64,000 bases of DNA from Streptomyces sp. NRRL S-37 (GTDB taxonomy: Bacteria; Actinomycetota; Actinomycetes; Streptomycetales; Streptomycetaceae). The stretch covers positions 434,001 through 498,000 of the forward strand of contig NZ_JOIZ01000001.1 of assembly GCF_000721605.1 (NCBI RefSeq), written 5' to 3'. Each line of letters opens with the position of its first letter. Within the stretch, counting starts at the first letter, position 1. The notes under the pieces are model-generated. The model had not been told where the DNA came from. It saw only the letters and a list, made by a program, of their open reading frames with translations, and ran no database searches. Of the stretch, positions 1 through 9,034 are shown in pieces. The translations under genes were made by a program, and so were the position numbers.

Positions 1-2839
1 CGGGCAGGGTGATGGCCTTCTCGGACTGTGGCGGCACGTCGAGCTGGTCCCGGGTCAGCCTTCCGCGCCGTATGATCTCGCCGTCGGCGACGAGTTCCCA
101 ACGGCCGTCGAACTCACGGACGTTGGTGAACAGGTACTCGTTGGTGAGGGTGACGGCGCCGGGGTCGCCGTCGTCGGAGGTGCGGGCGGCGTTGATCGCC
201 TGGTAGACGCGTTTGATCTCGGCGGCCTTGCCGGTGTGGCCGCGGTCGGCGGTGACGATGCCGTCGGCGACGAAGGCGCCGTCGTTGGGGTTGTCGCCCC
301 AGTCACCGCCGTAGGCGAGGAACCTCTTCTCCTCGGGCCGCTTCCGCTCCACCTCGACGGTGGCGGCGTCGAACCAGAACCGTACGCCGTCGTCGCCAGG
401 GCCCCGGTCGTCGGAGGCCAGTTCGGCGGCGGTGAGGGCGCGGGCGTAGACGCGGGCGCGGCGGACGGTGCCGCTGAACTCGCGGGTCTGGTTGTCGGCG
501 TCGGAGGCGAGCGCGAGCGGCGCGGTGTTGCTGTCGGGGCGCCGGTCGGTGGTGCGGGTGGCCTTCACCGCGCCGTCGACGTGCAGGGTCAGCGTGCCGG
601 CGTCCGCGTCGAAGACGCCCGCGACGTGGTGTTCGCGGCCGGTCCAGTCGTCGGGCACGGTCCAGTTGACGGCGATCCACTGCCCGCCGCCGTAGAGGAA
701 GAACTCCAGGGTGCGGCCGCTCTGTTTGAGCGCGTACTGGGTGTCGCCCTTGGCGATGACCGGCTGGTGGTAGCCCGTCACGCCGGGGGTGATCCAGGCC
801 TCCAGGGTCAGTGAACCCGTGAGGTCGAGGCTGTCGTGGCGTTCGAAGACCGTGATGCCGGACAGGCCCTTGTCGCGGTCGAGTGTGCCGCGGGTGGCGA
901 GGATCTCGCCGCGCAGTCCGGCCGGTCCGGACTCGGTGAGCAGGGTGCGGGCGAGGACGGGTGTGTAGAGGGACTGGTCGACGAAGTCCCAGATCCAGCC
1001 GCCCTGGAGGGCGTCGTGGCGGCGGACGACGTCCCAGTACTTCTTGAAGTTGCCGTTGGAGTTCCCCATCGCGTGGGAGTACTCGATCATGACGTACGGC
1101 CGGGTGTCGGCGGTGTCCGCGGCACGTTGCTCGATGCGGGACGGGCTCTCGTACATCCGGGAGCGGATGTCGCTGATGCCCGGCCGGTCGTCGCCCTCGT
1201 ACTGGATGACGCGGGTGGGGTCGTAGGAGCGGATCCAGTCGTGCATGGCGGTGAAGGTGGAGCCGCCGCCGGCCTCGTTGCCGAGCGACCAGATGACCAC
1301 CGAGGGGTGGTTCTTGTCGCGGTGGACCATGTTCTGGGCGCGGGCCACGCAGGCCGCCGTCCACTCCGGATGGTCGCCCGGGTACTCGTCACGGATGCCG
1401 TGGGTCTCGAGGTTGGTCTCGTCGACGAGGTAGAGGCCGTACTCGTCGGCGAGTTCGTACCACAGCGGGTTGTTCGGGTAGTGCGAGGTGCGGACGGAGT
1501 TGATGTTCATCCGCTTGATGATCCCGATGTCCTCGACCAGGTTCTCGCGGGTGAGGGCGGTGCCGTGGGACGGGTGCATCTCGTGGCGGTTGGTGCCGCG
1601 GAAGGAGACGGGCTTTCCGTTGATCCGCATCAGCCCGTCCCTGATGGCGAACTCGCGGAAGCCGACGCGGTGGGACAGGGTCTCGATCACCTCGCCCGCC
1701 GGGTCGCGGAGTCTGAGGACGGCCGTGTAGAGGTCCGGGTGCTCGGCCGACCACAGCCGGGGCCGGGTCACGGCCTTCGAGGCCCGTACGGTGACGTCCT
1801 CGCCGGCGCCGGCCGTGCCGAGGTCGGCGGTCTGCTCCAGCGGACGGGACCAGACGGCGTGGCCGCGGGCGTCGTACAGCTGGGTCTCGACGGTGTACCG
1901 GCCCGACCCGCCGCCGCCGTACGCCCGTACGCTCGCGGTGACCACCAACTCGCCCTGCGTGTAGGTGTCGTTCAGCGGGGTGTCCAGCTTGAAGTCGCGC
2001 AGGTGCACGGCCGGGGTGGAGTACAGGTAGACCGAGCGGAAGATGCCGCTCAGCCGGATCATGTCCTGGTCCTCCAGCCAGTCGCCGTCGGCGTAGCGGT
2101 ACACCTCCACGGCGATCTGGTTGGTGCCGGGCCTGAGGTGGTCGGTGATGTCGTACTCGGACGGGGTGTAGGAGTCCTCGTCGTAACCGACGAGTTCGCC
2201 GTTGATCCACACGTAGTGGGCGGACTTGACGCCCTCGAAGTGGAGGAAGGTGCGCCGTCCCTTCCAGTCGTGCGGGACGGTGAAGGTGCGCCGGTACTGG
2301 CCGACCGGGTTGTGGCGGGTGGGGGCGGCGGGCGGCTGCGGGTCCTCGCCGCGGCCGTTGGGGCCCCAGTAGGGGTAGGTGATGTTCAGGTAGATCGGGA
2401 CGTCGTGGCCGTGCAGTTGCCACACGGACGGGACCGGGATGGTGTCCCAGCCGGTGTCGTCGGTGTCGGTGCGGTGGAAGTCGGTGTCCCGGTCCTCGGG
2501 GCGGTCGGCGTAGGCGAACTTCCAGGTGCCGTCGAGGCTCAGCCGGTAGGGCGAGCGGGTGCGGTCGGCGGCGAGGGCCTGGCGCACGTCCGCGTACGGC
2601 ATGAGCGTGGTGTGCGGCGGCTGGGTGCCGAGCCGGAAGACGCCGAAGTCGTTCCACTCCGGGGGCGCGTCGGCCGCCGCCCGCCGGCCGGCCGCGTGCG
2701 CGGCGCCGGGCGGCGCGGACAGGGCGAGGGCGCCGAGCACGGCGGCGCCGGACTCCAGGAGACGGCGGCGGCTGACGACCGGCTGTCCGGGGCGGGGGGA
2801 CCGGTCGGCGGGAGACGGGTGCGGGTGCGGGTGCGGCAT
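1..2839 (-). CDS. GH2 beta-galactosidase with LamG insertion, Tat-exported (C-terminus beyond window)
   Basis: Hydrolyses terminal beta-galactosides outside the cell. The reading frame is open from the ATG at 2839 to the left edge, so the C-terminal end is missing. Residues 23-28 (SRRRLL) before a hydrophobic stretch form a twin-arginine signal. Then follow the sugar-binding and Ig-like GH2 domains and the TIM barrel, with acid/base E522 (in SLGNEAGGG) and nucleophile E586 (in MIEYSHAMGN), both as in LacZ. About residues 655-815 are a LamG/concanavalin-like domain lying between WDFVDQSL and YGGDWGDNPND, two segments that are adjacent in ordinary GH2 enzymes, so the LamG is inserted inside the catalytic region. 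Long open frames on the opposite strand here are GC-bias shadows. Confidence 0.93.
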   Translation of the reverse strand, partial: MPHPHPHPSPADRSPRPGQPVVSRRRLLESGAAVLGALALSAPPGAAHAAGRRAAADAPPEWNDFGVFRLGTQPPHTTLMPYADVRQALAADRTRSPYRLSLDGTWKFAYADRPEDRDTDFHRTDTDDTGWDTIPVPSVWQLHGHDVPIYLNITYPYWGPNGRGEDPQPPAAPTRHNPVGQYRRTFTVPHDWKGRRTFLHFEGVKSAHYVWINGELVGYDEDSYTPSEYDITDHLRPGTNQIAVEVYRYADGDWLEDQDMIRLSGIFRSVYLYSTPAVHLRDFKLDTPLNDTYTQGELVVTASVRAYGGGGSGRYTVETQLYDARGHAVWSRPLEQTADLGTAGAGEDVTVRASKAVTRPRLWSAEHPDLYTAVLRLRDPAGEVIETLSHRVGFREFAIRDGLMRINGKPVSFRGTNRHEMHPSHGTALTRENLVEDIGIIKRMNINSVRTSHYPNNPLWYELADEYGLYLVDETNLETHGIRDEYPGDHPEWTAACVARAQNMVHRDKNHPSVVIWSLGNEAGGGSTFTAMHDWIRSYDPTRVIQYEGDDRPGISDIRSRMYESPSRIEQRAADTADTRPYVMIEYSHAMGNSNGNFKKYWDVVRRHDALQGGWIWDFVDQSLYTPVLARTLLTESGPAGLRGEILATRGTLDRDKGLSGITVFERHDSLDLTGSLTLEAWITPGVTGYHQPVIAKGDTQYALKQSGRTLEFFLYGGGQWIAVNWTVPDDWTGREHHVAGVFDADAGTLTLHVDGAVKATRTTDRRPDSNTAPLALASDADNQTREFSGTVRRARVYARALTAAELASDDRGPGDDGVRFWFDAATVEVERKRPEEKRFLAYGGDWGDNPNDGAFVADGIVTADRGHTGKAAEIKRVYQAINAARTSDDGDPGAVTLTNEYLFTNVREFDGRWELVADGEIIRRGRLTRDQLDVPPQSEKAITLP

Positions 2840-2981
2840 GACCGTGGCCTTCCTCGGTACGACAGAGCACTGCGCGGACTGAGGGCACGTCGGATTCCCC
2901 TCGACGCACCGAAGAACGCGGCGCGTTACGGCAGGGAGGAATCGCGACTGATGGTGACGGAGCGACTACTGGGCCAGCCAC

Positions 2982-3010
2982 ACCCTAGAACTCGAACACA
3001 ACCGAAGCAA
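2982..3010 (-). promoter_or_regulatory. Candidate promoter of the beta-galactosidase gene
   Basis: On the minus strand TTGCTT (3010-3005) is followed after exactly 17 bases by TAGGGT (2987-2982), about 140 bases upstream of the ATG. This fits a housekeeping -35/-10 pair. The rest of the 2840-3117 gap shows no gene. Confidence 0.4.
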
Positions 3011-3117
3011 TGATCCCGTCGCTGTTTGTGCGGTCCTGATGGTTCGGCGGCGCGGTTCCCGGCCGTGGACGCCGGCCGTCCAGGCCCGCCACGGCTGGAA
3101 CCGGTCCGGCGGTGCCG

Positions 3118-3561
3118 TCAGCGACGGGCGAAGGAGAGCACCGCGAGAAGCGTGACCGGCTGACGGGTGGAGAGGTAGAGATAGGGCTCGGGGGAGTCCG
3201 GGTCGTCGATCTCGATGCGCACGGCCGTCGGGACGTAGCCGCGCAACAGCATCGCCGCACGTCCGTCCGCCCGTCGGGTACGCCAGAGGAACGCCTCCTC
3301 GGCGTCCAGGATCTCGGTCATGCCCAGGGAGCTGACGGGCAGCCGTATCGAGCCCGCCGTGAGGTGACCGGCCGTCACGACGATGCGGGCGGCGCCGTAG
3401 GCGCGCAGCCCCAGCGCGGTGAGGGCCACCGCGACCGCCAGTCCGCCGGCGGCGGCCACGGGCCCGAGGGGCAGCAGGACGAGGGCGGCCATCACACCCG
3501 GCAGGACGGCGAGCCAGAACCACGTGCGCGGCACGCCGAGTCGTTCTTCGTACAGACGCAT
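3118..3561 (-). CDS. DUF3093 family membrane protein
   Basis: A 147-residue protein of unknown function. Residues about 15-55 form two closely spaced membrane helices (starting TWFWLAVLPG), followed by a small soluble beta-rich domain ending in LYLSTRQPVTLLAVL. Length and layout match the actinobacterial DUF3093 family. The start MRLYEERLGVP is typical for the family. It stands alone between the beta-galactosidase promoter and a macrodomain gene. The 257 bases between it and the macrodomain gene hold nothing I recognise. Confidence 0.75.
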   Translation of the reverse strand: MRLYEERLGVPRTWFWLAVLPGVMAALVLLPLGPVAAAGGLAVAVALTALGLRAYGAARIVVTAGHLTAGSIRLPVSSLGMTEILDAEEAFLWRTRRADGRAAMLLRGYVPTAVRIEIDDPDSPEPYLYLSTRQPVTLLAVLSFARR

Positions 3562-3818
3562 GCCCCCACCCTGTCACCCTCCGCGGCACGGCTCGCGGCC
3601 GGAGGGTGCCTCGCCGGGTCCGGTACGGCGCCGGCCCACGACAGCGGGACGTCACCGGCGCGTTGGCGTCGGCGACGCCTGGCCCGGTGGCCCGGTGCCC
3701 GTCACCGACGGTTCCGGCGGGGGCGCGCTGACCGTCGGACCGGTCGGCGAGGTCGGCTGACACCGCGTTCGCCGCCTCCGCCGCTCGGGACAGTCCGGTA
3801 CGGGCCCCGTGGTTCCCG

Positions 3819-4331
3819 TCAGCCGAGGTGCCGGGCGAACGCCGCGTAGGCCCGTTCGTCGAAGAGGACGAACCTGACCTCTTCGACGGCGGTCGGCGTG
3901 TTCCGCACCGTCTCCACCGCGATGCGGGCCGCGTCGTCCATCGGCCACCGGTACACACCGGTGGAGATCGCCGGGAACGCGACCGTCCGGGCGCCCAGTT
4001 CGTCGGCCACGCGGAGCGACTCCCGGTAGCAGGAGGCGAGCGGCGCGGGATCACTGCCCGGGCCCTGGTGCACCGGGCCGACGGTGTGGATCACCCAGCG
4101 GGCGTCCAGGCGGCCGGCGGTGGTGGCGACCGCCTGGCCGGTGGGCAGGCCCCTGCCGTACCGGGAGGCGCGCAGGGCGCGGCACTCCGCCAGGATCTCC
4201 GGGCCGCCCCGGCGGTGGATCGCGCCGTCGACGCCTCCCCCGCCCAGCAGGGACGAGTTGGCCGCGTTGACGATCGCGTCGGCGCTCTGATCGGTGATGT
4301 CGCCCTGGACGAGCGTGAGGGTGGGGGTCAC
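3819..4331 (-). CDS. Macrodomain protein, probable O-acetyl-ADP-ribose deacetylase
   Basis: A single-domain macro protein of 170 residues, predicted to bind ADP-ribose and hydrolyse O-acetyl-ADP-ribose or mono-ADP-ribosyl esters in the cytoplasm. Visible motifs are the phosphate/adenine loop [17 protein letters not shown] near residues 9-25, the glycine-rich [18 protein letters not shown] loop, and the late [13 protein letters not shown] loop near residues 118-130, all diagnostic of the MacroD/YmdB class. Its start overlaps the stop of the upstream FAD oxidoreductase gene by 4 bases, so the two are translationally coupled. Confidence 0.92.
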   Translation of the reverse strand: MTPTLTLVQGDITDQSADAIVNAANSSLLGGGGVDGAIHRRGGPEILAECRALRASRYGRGLPTGQAVATTAGRLDARWVIHTVGPVHQGPGSDPAPLASCYRESLRVADELGARTVAFPAISTGVYRWPMDDAARIAVETVRNTPTAVEEVRFVLFDERAYAAFARHLG

Positions 4332-5746
4332 GGCTGTCGCAGCCTCCTCCAGACGGCCTTCGCCGCGTTGTGGCCCGACATGCCGTGCACGCCGGGGCCG
4401 GGTGGGGTGGCCGACGAGCAGATGAAGACGGCCGGGTGCGGGGTCGCGTAGGGGAACAGGGACAGTTTGGGGCGCAGCAGGAGCTGGAGTCCGGAGACCG
4501 CGCCGGTGGCGATGTCTCCGCCGACGTAGTTGGCGTTGCGGGCGGCGAGTTCGGGCGGTCCCGCGGTGGCGCGGGCCAGGACGCGGTCACGGAAGCCGGG
4601 GGCGTAGCGATCCAGTTGGCGTTCGATGGCGTCGGTGAGGTCGCCGGTCCAGCCGTGGGGCACATGTCCGTACGCCCAGAAGACGTGTTTGCCGGCCGGG
4701 GCGCGGGTGGGGTCGGCGACGCCGGGCTGCACGGTGATGAGGAACGGCGCGTCGGGGGCGCGGCCCTCACGGGAGGCGGCGCGCAGGGCGGCGGCGATCT
4801 CGGTGCTGTCCGCGCCGATCTGTACGGTGCCGGCGGTGCGGGCCTGGGGCGCGGTCCACGGCACGGGGCCGTCCAGCGCGTAGTCGATCTTGAACACGCC
4901 GGGGCCGTAACGGTAGTTCGCGTAATGGCCGCCGAAGCCGGCGATGCGGGCCAGGGCGGTGGGCGAGGTGTCGAAGACGTACGCCCGGGCCGGCGGCAGG
5001 TCGTCGAGGCGCTTGACCTCGTAGTCGGTGTGGACGCTGCCGCCGAGGTCCTTCAGATACGCGGCGAGGGCGTCGGAGATGGCCTGGGAGCCGCCGCGGG
5101 CGACCGGCCAGCCGCGGGCGTGCGCGGCGAGGGCGAAGACCAGGCCGACGGCTCCGGTGGCGAAGCCGCCGAGGGGGGCCATGACATGGGCGACGAGACC
5201 GGCGAACAGGGTGCGGGCCCGCTCGTCGCGGAAGCGGCGGGTGAGCCACGTCGACGGGGGCAGGCCGAGCAGGCCGAAACGGGCGAGGGTGACCGGGTCG
5301 CGGGGCAGCGCGGTCAGCGGCAGCGACATGAAGTCGCGGGCCAGGGTGTCCCACTTGGGCAGGAAGGGCTCGACGAGCCGGCGGTACGCGCCGGCGTCGC
5401 GCGGTCCGAAGGAGGCGGCCGTCTCCCCCACCGACCGGGACAGCACGGCCGCCGTGCCGTCCGGGAAGGGGTGCGCCATGGGGAGTTCCGGGTGCAGCCA
5501 CTCCAGTCCGTAGCGCTCCAGGGGCAGTGCGCGGAACGCGGGTGAGTTGACGGCGAGGGGGTGGGCGGCGGAGCACGGGTCGTGACGGAAGCCGGGCAGG
5601 GTCAGTTCCTCGGTGCGGGCCCCGCCGCCGACGGTGTCCTTCGCCTCGAACAGGGCCACCGAGAAGCCGCGCCGGGCCAGCTCCACCGCAGCGGTCAGCC
5701 CGTTCGGCCCCGCCCCCACCACGACCGCATCGAGCATCGACGGCAC
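4328..5746 (-). CDS. Phytoene-desaturase-like FAD-dependent oxidoreductase
   Basis: A 472-residue flavoprotein of the CrtI/phytoene dehydrogenase superfamily. The N-terminus has the Rossmann dinucleotide fold [17 protein letters not shown] at residues 11-27 with an acidic residue closing the second strand (ALFEA). The C-terminus carries the FAD-binding signature around [18 protein letters not shown]. No carotenoid genes are nearby, so the substrate is unknown; this is the widespread NAD(P)/FAD-dependent branch rather than a proven carotenoid desaturase. It is coupled by a 4-base overlap to the macrodomain gene downstream. Confidence 0.85.
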   Translation of the reverse strand: MPSMLDAVVVGAGPNGLTAAVELARRGFSVALFEAKDTVGGGARTEELTLPGFRHDPCSAAHPLAVNSPAFRALPLERYGLEWLHPELPMAHPFPDGTAAVLSRSVGETAASFGPRDAGAYRRLVEPFLPKWDTLARDFMSLPLTALPRDPVTLARFGLLGLPPSTWLTRRFRDERARTLFAGLVAHVMAPLGGFATGAVGLVFALAAHARGWPVARGGSQAISDALAAYLKDLGGSVHTDYEVKRLDDLPPARAYVFDTSPTALARIAGFGGHYANYRYGPGVFKIDYALDGPVPWTAPQARTAGTVQIGADSTEIAAALRAASREGRAPDAPFLITVQPGVADPTRAPAGKHVFWAYGHVPHGWTGDLTDAIERQLDRYAPGFRDRVLARATAGPPELAARNANYVGGDIATGAVSGLQLLLRPKLSLFPYATPHPAVFICSSATPPGPGVHGMSGHNAAKAVWRRLRQP

Positions 5747-5839
5747 CTTCGGACTCCTTCGTCAGCCGACGGCCACTGGGGGATCAGGATATGCCGGGGC
5801 GCCGGCGTTCTCCCGGGGCCTCCGGAGAGGGGTGTGGCA

Positions 5840-6685
5840 TCAGGCTCCGTCCGTCAGCAGTTCCACCACCCGGCGAGCCGTGGCCTCGTCCCGGGCCGCG
5901 GTGAAGGGCAGGGTGTTGCCGCCCCTGATACTGAAGGGCTCGCCCGCACGCGTGAGGTGGGTGCCGCCGGCCTCCTCCACGAGGAGCAGACCGGCCGCGT
6001 GGTCCCAGGCGGCTTCCCAGGAGAACGCGGTGGCGTCCAACGCGCCGCGGGCGATCGCCAGGTACTCCAGTCCGGCCGAGCCGCAGGCGCGGGGGGCCAC
6101 GCCGTCCGTCCACAGGCCGAGCAGGGCGCGCTTCTGCTCGTCCGTGGTGTAGTCCGGGTGGGAGGTGGCCACGCGGAGGTCTCGGCCGGGTTCCGGGGAG
6201 CCCGCGCGCAGCGGCTCGCCGTCGAGGTGCGCGCCCCGTCCCCGTACGGCCGTGGCGAACTGGTCGCGGGCGGGGGCGTAGGTCCAGGAGGCGTGGACGA
6301 CTCCGCGCCACGCGAGGGCGACCAGGGTGCAGAAGCCCGTTTCGCCGCGCACGAACTGGCGGGTGCCGTCGACGGGGTCGACGATCCACACCGGTGTGTC
6401 GCCCTGTATCGCCTCGTACGACGCCGGGTCGGCGTGCACTGCCTCCTCGCCGACCACGACGGAGCCGGGCAGCAGGGCGGGGAGGGCGTCCGTGAGGTAC
6501 AGCTCGGCGTTGCGGTCGGCGTCCGTCACCAGGTCGTGCGGGCCGGCCTTGAGGTCCACGTCGTGCTCGCCGAGCCGCCGCCAGCGCGGCACGATCTCCT
6601 GGGCCGCGGCCTTGCGGACCAGTTCCTCCACGTCGGAGGTGTGCCGGGGGAGAAACTCGTCGATGGTTTCGTTGGTCTCGATCAT
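5840..6685 (-). CDS. Inositol monophosphatase family phosphatase
   Basis: A Mg2+-dependent phosphomonoesterase of 281 residues. The metal-binding signature WIVDPVDGTRQF is near residues 98-109, the upstream acidic ligand lies in VVVGEEAVHAD, and the second signature WEAAWDHAAGLLLVEEAGG is near residue 225. Family members act on inositol-1-phosphate, histidinol phosphate or PAPS; the neighbours do not say which. The ATG at 6685 gives the usual N-terminal helix. A shorter frame on the same strand starting further upstream is a shadow. Confidence 0.88.
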   Translation of the reverse strand: MIETNETIDEFLPRHTSDVEELVRKAAAQEIVPRWRRLGEHDVDLKAGPHDLVTDADRNAELYLTDALPALLPGSVVVGEEAVHADPASYEAIQGDTPVWIVDPVDGTRQFVRGETGFCTLVALAWRGVVHASWTYAPARDQFATAVRGRGAHLDGEPLRAGSPEPGRDLRVATSHPDYTTDEQKRALLGLWTDGVAPRACGSAGLEYLAIARGALDATAFSWEAAWDHAAGLLLVEEAGGTHLTRAGEPFSIRGGNTLPFTAARDEATARRVVELLTDGA

Positions 6686-6785
6686 GCCCCCATGAGAACA
6701 CGCGCCACTGACAATCCCCGCCCGTCCGGTGCACAGCGGGTGGAATCGGGATGAAGACGGGGTGCCCGCCCCTGCCGTCGTGGGC

Positions 6786-8615
6786 TCAGCGGCCCACCGC
6801 GTAGCCCTGCATGCCGCGCGGGTTGGCCGCCGCGGAGAGGACGCCGGTGGCCGGGTCCCGGGCGACCGCGCAGAGCCGGCCCTCCGACCAGGCGTCGCCG
6901 ACGGTCACCTCGTGGCCGCGGCGGCGGAGCGCCTCCACCACCGCCGGGTCCGTGCGGGACTCGACGGTGACACTGCCGGGGCGCATGCCGCGCGGGAAGA
7001 AGGAGCCGGGGAAGCTGTCGTTGTGCCAGTTGGGGGCGTCGACGGCGCCCTGGAGGTCGAGTCCGCCGCGCACCCGCTCGCGCAGGGCGACGGCGAGGAA
7101 GAAGTGCAGCTGCCACTGGTCCTGCTGGTCCCCGCCGGGTGTGCCGAACGCCATGACGGGCACCCCGTCGCGCAGGGCCAGGGACGGGGTGAGGGTGGTG
7201 CGGGGGCGGCGTCCGGGGGTGAGCGTGCCCGGCAGCCCCTCCTCCAGCCAGGTCATCTGCAGCCGGGTGCCGAGCGGGAAGCCCAGTTCGGGCACGACGG
7301 GGTTGGACTGGAGCCAGCCGCCGCTGGGGGTGGCCGCGATCATGTTGCCCCAGCGGTCGACGATGTCGAGGTGGCAGGTGTCGCCGCGGGTGCCGCCGTC
7401 GGCAAGGACGTCGGGTTCACCGGGCACGGGGGACGTCGGGCTCTTGGCGATGGTGGGCTCTCCGACGCCCATCGGGCCGAAGCCGGGCTCCTCGGTGACC
7501 ACCACGCGCGCGTGGGCGCTCAGCCGCGGAGTGCGCCCGCCGGGGCTGCCGGGCCGCAGCTCGTGGGAGGCACGGGGGCCGATCCCGGTCCGCCGCTCGG
7601 CGTTGTACTCGTCCGACAGCAGGTCGTCGAGCGGCACCTCGGCCGCGTCCCCGTACCAGGCCTCGCGGTCGGCCATGGCGAGCTTGCAGCCCTCGATCAG
7701 CAGGTGCATGTACTCGGCGGAGCCGTAGCGGGGCAGTTCCGGCGGGAGCAGGGCGAGTTGCTGGAGCAGGACCGGGCCCTGGCTCCAAGGGCCGGCCTTG
7801 CACACGGTCCAGCCGTTCCAGTCGTACGTCACCGGGGTCTCGTAGGTCGCGGACCAGCCGGCGAGGTCGGCGGCGGTCAGGGTGCCGGTGTGGCGTTCGC
7901 CGCTGGTGTCCATGGTGGGCCGCCCGGACTGCCGGACCAGGGCCTCGGCGATGAACCCGGTCCGCCACACCTCCCGCGCGGCGTCGATCTGCGCCTCCCG
8001 GTCCCCGACCCCGGCGACCTCGGACAACAGGCGCTTCCAGGTGGCGGCGAGGGCGGGGTTGTGCAGCAGCTCACCGGCGCGCGGGGGCCGGCCGCCGGGC
8101 AGGTACACCTCGGCCGAGGAGGTCCACTCCGTCTCGAACAGCTCGCGTACGGTCTCGACGGTCCGGCCGACGCGCTCCACGGGCGGGTGCCCGTCCTCGG
8201 CGTACCCGATGGCGTACTTCAGGACGTCGGCGAGGGTCTTGGTGCCGTGGTCGCGCAGCAGGAGCATCCAGGCGTCGAAGGCGCCGGGCACGGCCGCGGC
8301 GAGCGGTCCGGTGCCGGGGACGAGGTCCAGGCCGAGCCCCCGGTAGTGGGCGACGGTCGCCCCGGCCGGGGCGACGCCCTGCCCGCACAGCACCCGCACC
8401 TCACCGCCGGCCGGTGCGAGCAGGATCGGCACCTCGCCGGCGGGTCCGTTGAGGTGCGGTTCGACGACGTGCAGGACGAAGGCTCCGGCCACGGCGGCGT
8501 CGTAGGCGTTGCCGCCGTCCTCCAGCACGGCCATCGCCGACTGCGAGGCCAGCCAGTGCGTGGAGGACACCATGCCGAAGGTGCCCTGGAGGGTGGGTCG
8601 AGTCGTGAACTGCAT
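6786..8615 (-). CDS. Gamma-glutamyltransferase-like Ntn hydrolase, YwrD type, cytoplasmic
   Basis: A 609-residue member of the gamma-glutamyltranspeptidase family with no signal peptide (start MQFTTRPTLQGTFGM). The conserved N-terminal block GGNAYDAAVAGAFVLHVVEP is present, as is the self-cleavage site at GDTCHLDIVDRWGNMI, where the threonine would become the N-terminal nucleophile of the small subunit. Family members hydrolyse or transfer gamma-glutamyl groups; this branch often has unclear substrates. A second, secreted family member lies at 26659-28470. Minus-strand gene with the GH92 promoter region behind it. Confidence 0.85.
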   Translation of the reverse strand: MQFTTRPTLQGTFGMVSSTHWLASQSAMAVLEDGGNAYDAAVAGAFVLHVVEPHLNGPAGEVPILLAPAGGEVRVLCGQGVAPAGATVAHYRGLGLDLVPGTGPLAAAVPGAFDAWMLLLRDHGTKTLADVLKYAIGYAEDGHPPVERVGRTVETVRELFETEWTSSAEVYLPGGRPPRAGELLHNPALAATWKRLLSEVAGVGDREAQIDAAREVWRTGFIAEALVRQSGRPTMDTSGERHTGTLTAADLAGWSATYETPVTYDWNGWTVCKAGPWSQGPVLLQQLALLPPELPRYGSAEYMHLLIEGCKLAMADREAWYGDAAEVPLDDLLSDEYNAERRTGIGPRASHELRPGSPGGRTPRLSAHARVVVTEEPGFGPMGVGEPTIAKSPTSPVPGEPDVLADGGTRGDTCHLDIVDRWGNMIAATPSGGWLQSNPVVPELGFPLGTRLQMTWLEEGLPGTLTPGRRPRTTLTPSLALRDGVPVMAFGTPGGDQQDQWQLHFFLAVALRERVRGGLDLQGAVDAPNWHNDSFPGSFFPRGMRPGSVTVESRTDPAVVEALRRRGHEVTVGDAWSEGRLCAVARDPATGVLSAAANPRGMQGYAVGR

Positions 8616-8785
8616 CTCTCACCTCGGTGTCGGCGTGCGTCGGTCGGCCCATCCAACATCAAGCGTCCCGTGGGGAGAACCCTGGCCTCACGGAGAAGGC
8701 ATCCGAACCGCTCGGCTCCCCGACCGGCCCGTCCGGCTCCCCGTCCGCGTCCGCTCGCGTCGGGGACCGGTCGGCGCCAAAAGTA

Positions 8786-8815
8786 TTGACAACGATGTCA
8801 AGCGCGTGATCTAGT
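8786..8815 (+). promoter_or_regulatory. LacI-type operator overlapping the -35 of the GH92 promoter
   Basis: TTGACAACGATGTCAA (8786-8801) is a 16-bp palindrome with a central CG and one mismatched pair, the layout of LacI-family operators. Its first six bases are also a perfect -35 hexamer TTGACA; TCTAGT (8810-8815) follows after 18 bases as a possible -10. Binding would block RNA polymerase and so repress the alpha-mannosidase gene until sugar is sensed. No LacI gene lies in the window. Otherwise the 8616-9034 gap holds nothing recognisable. Confidence 0.65.
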
Positions 8816-9034
8816 CCGCTTCCGTCCAGCCGGATGCCGCTGATCGCACTGCGAGGGGAGGCTCACATCGATGACCTGCGCACGAACCGACCGGCCCAGG
8901 CCGGGTGCGTGTCCCCCGCCCCTGCCCGAGCACCGCACGTGTGACCGGTCGAAGGCCCCCGCTCCGTCCGTCGCTCGGAGATCACCCCTCATGTCGTACC
9001 GCACATGACGGGTGAGGAACAGGAGACCGCTTCC

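Noticed and set aside
836..3013. A 725-codon plus-strand open frame
   Set aside because: Shadow of the beta-galactosidase gene on the other strand, which carries all GH2 motifs.
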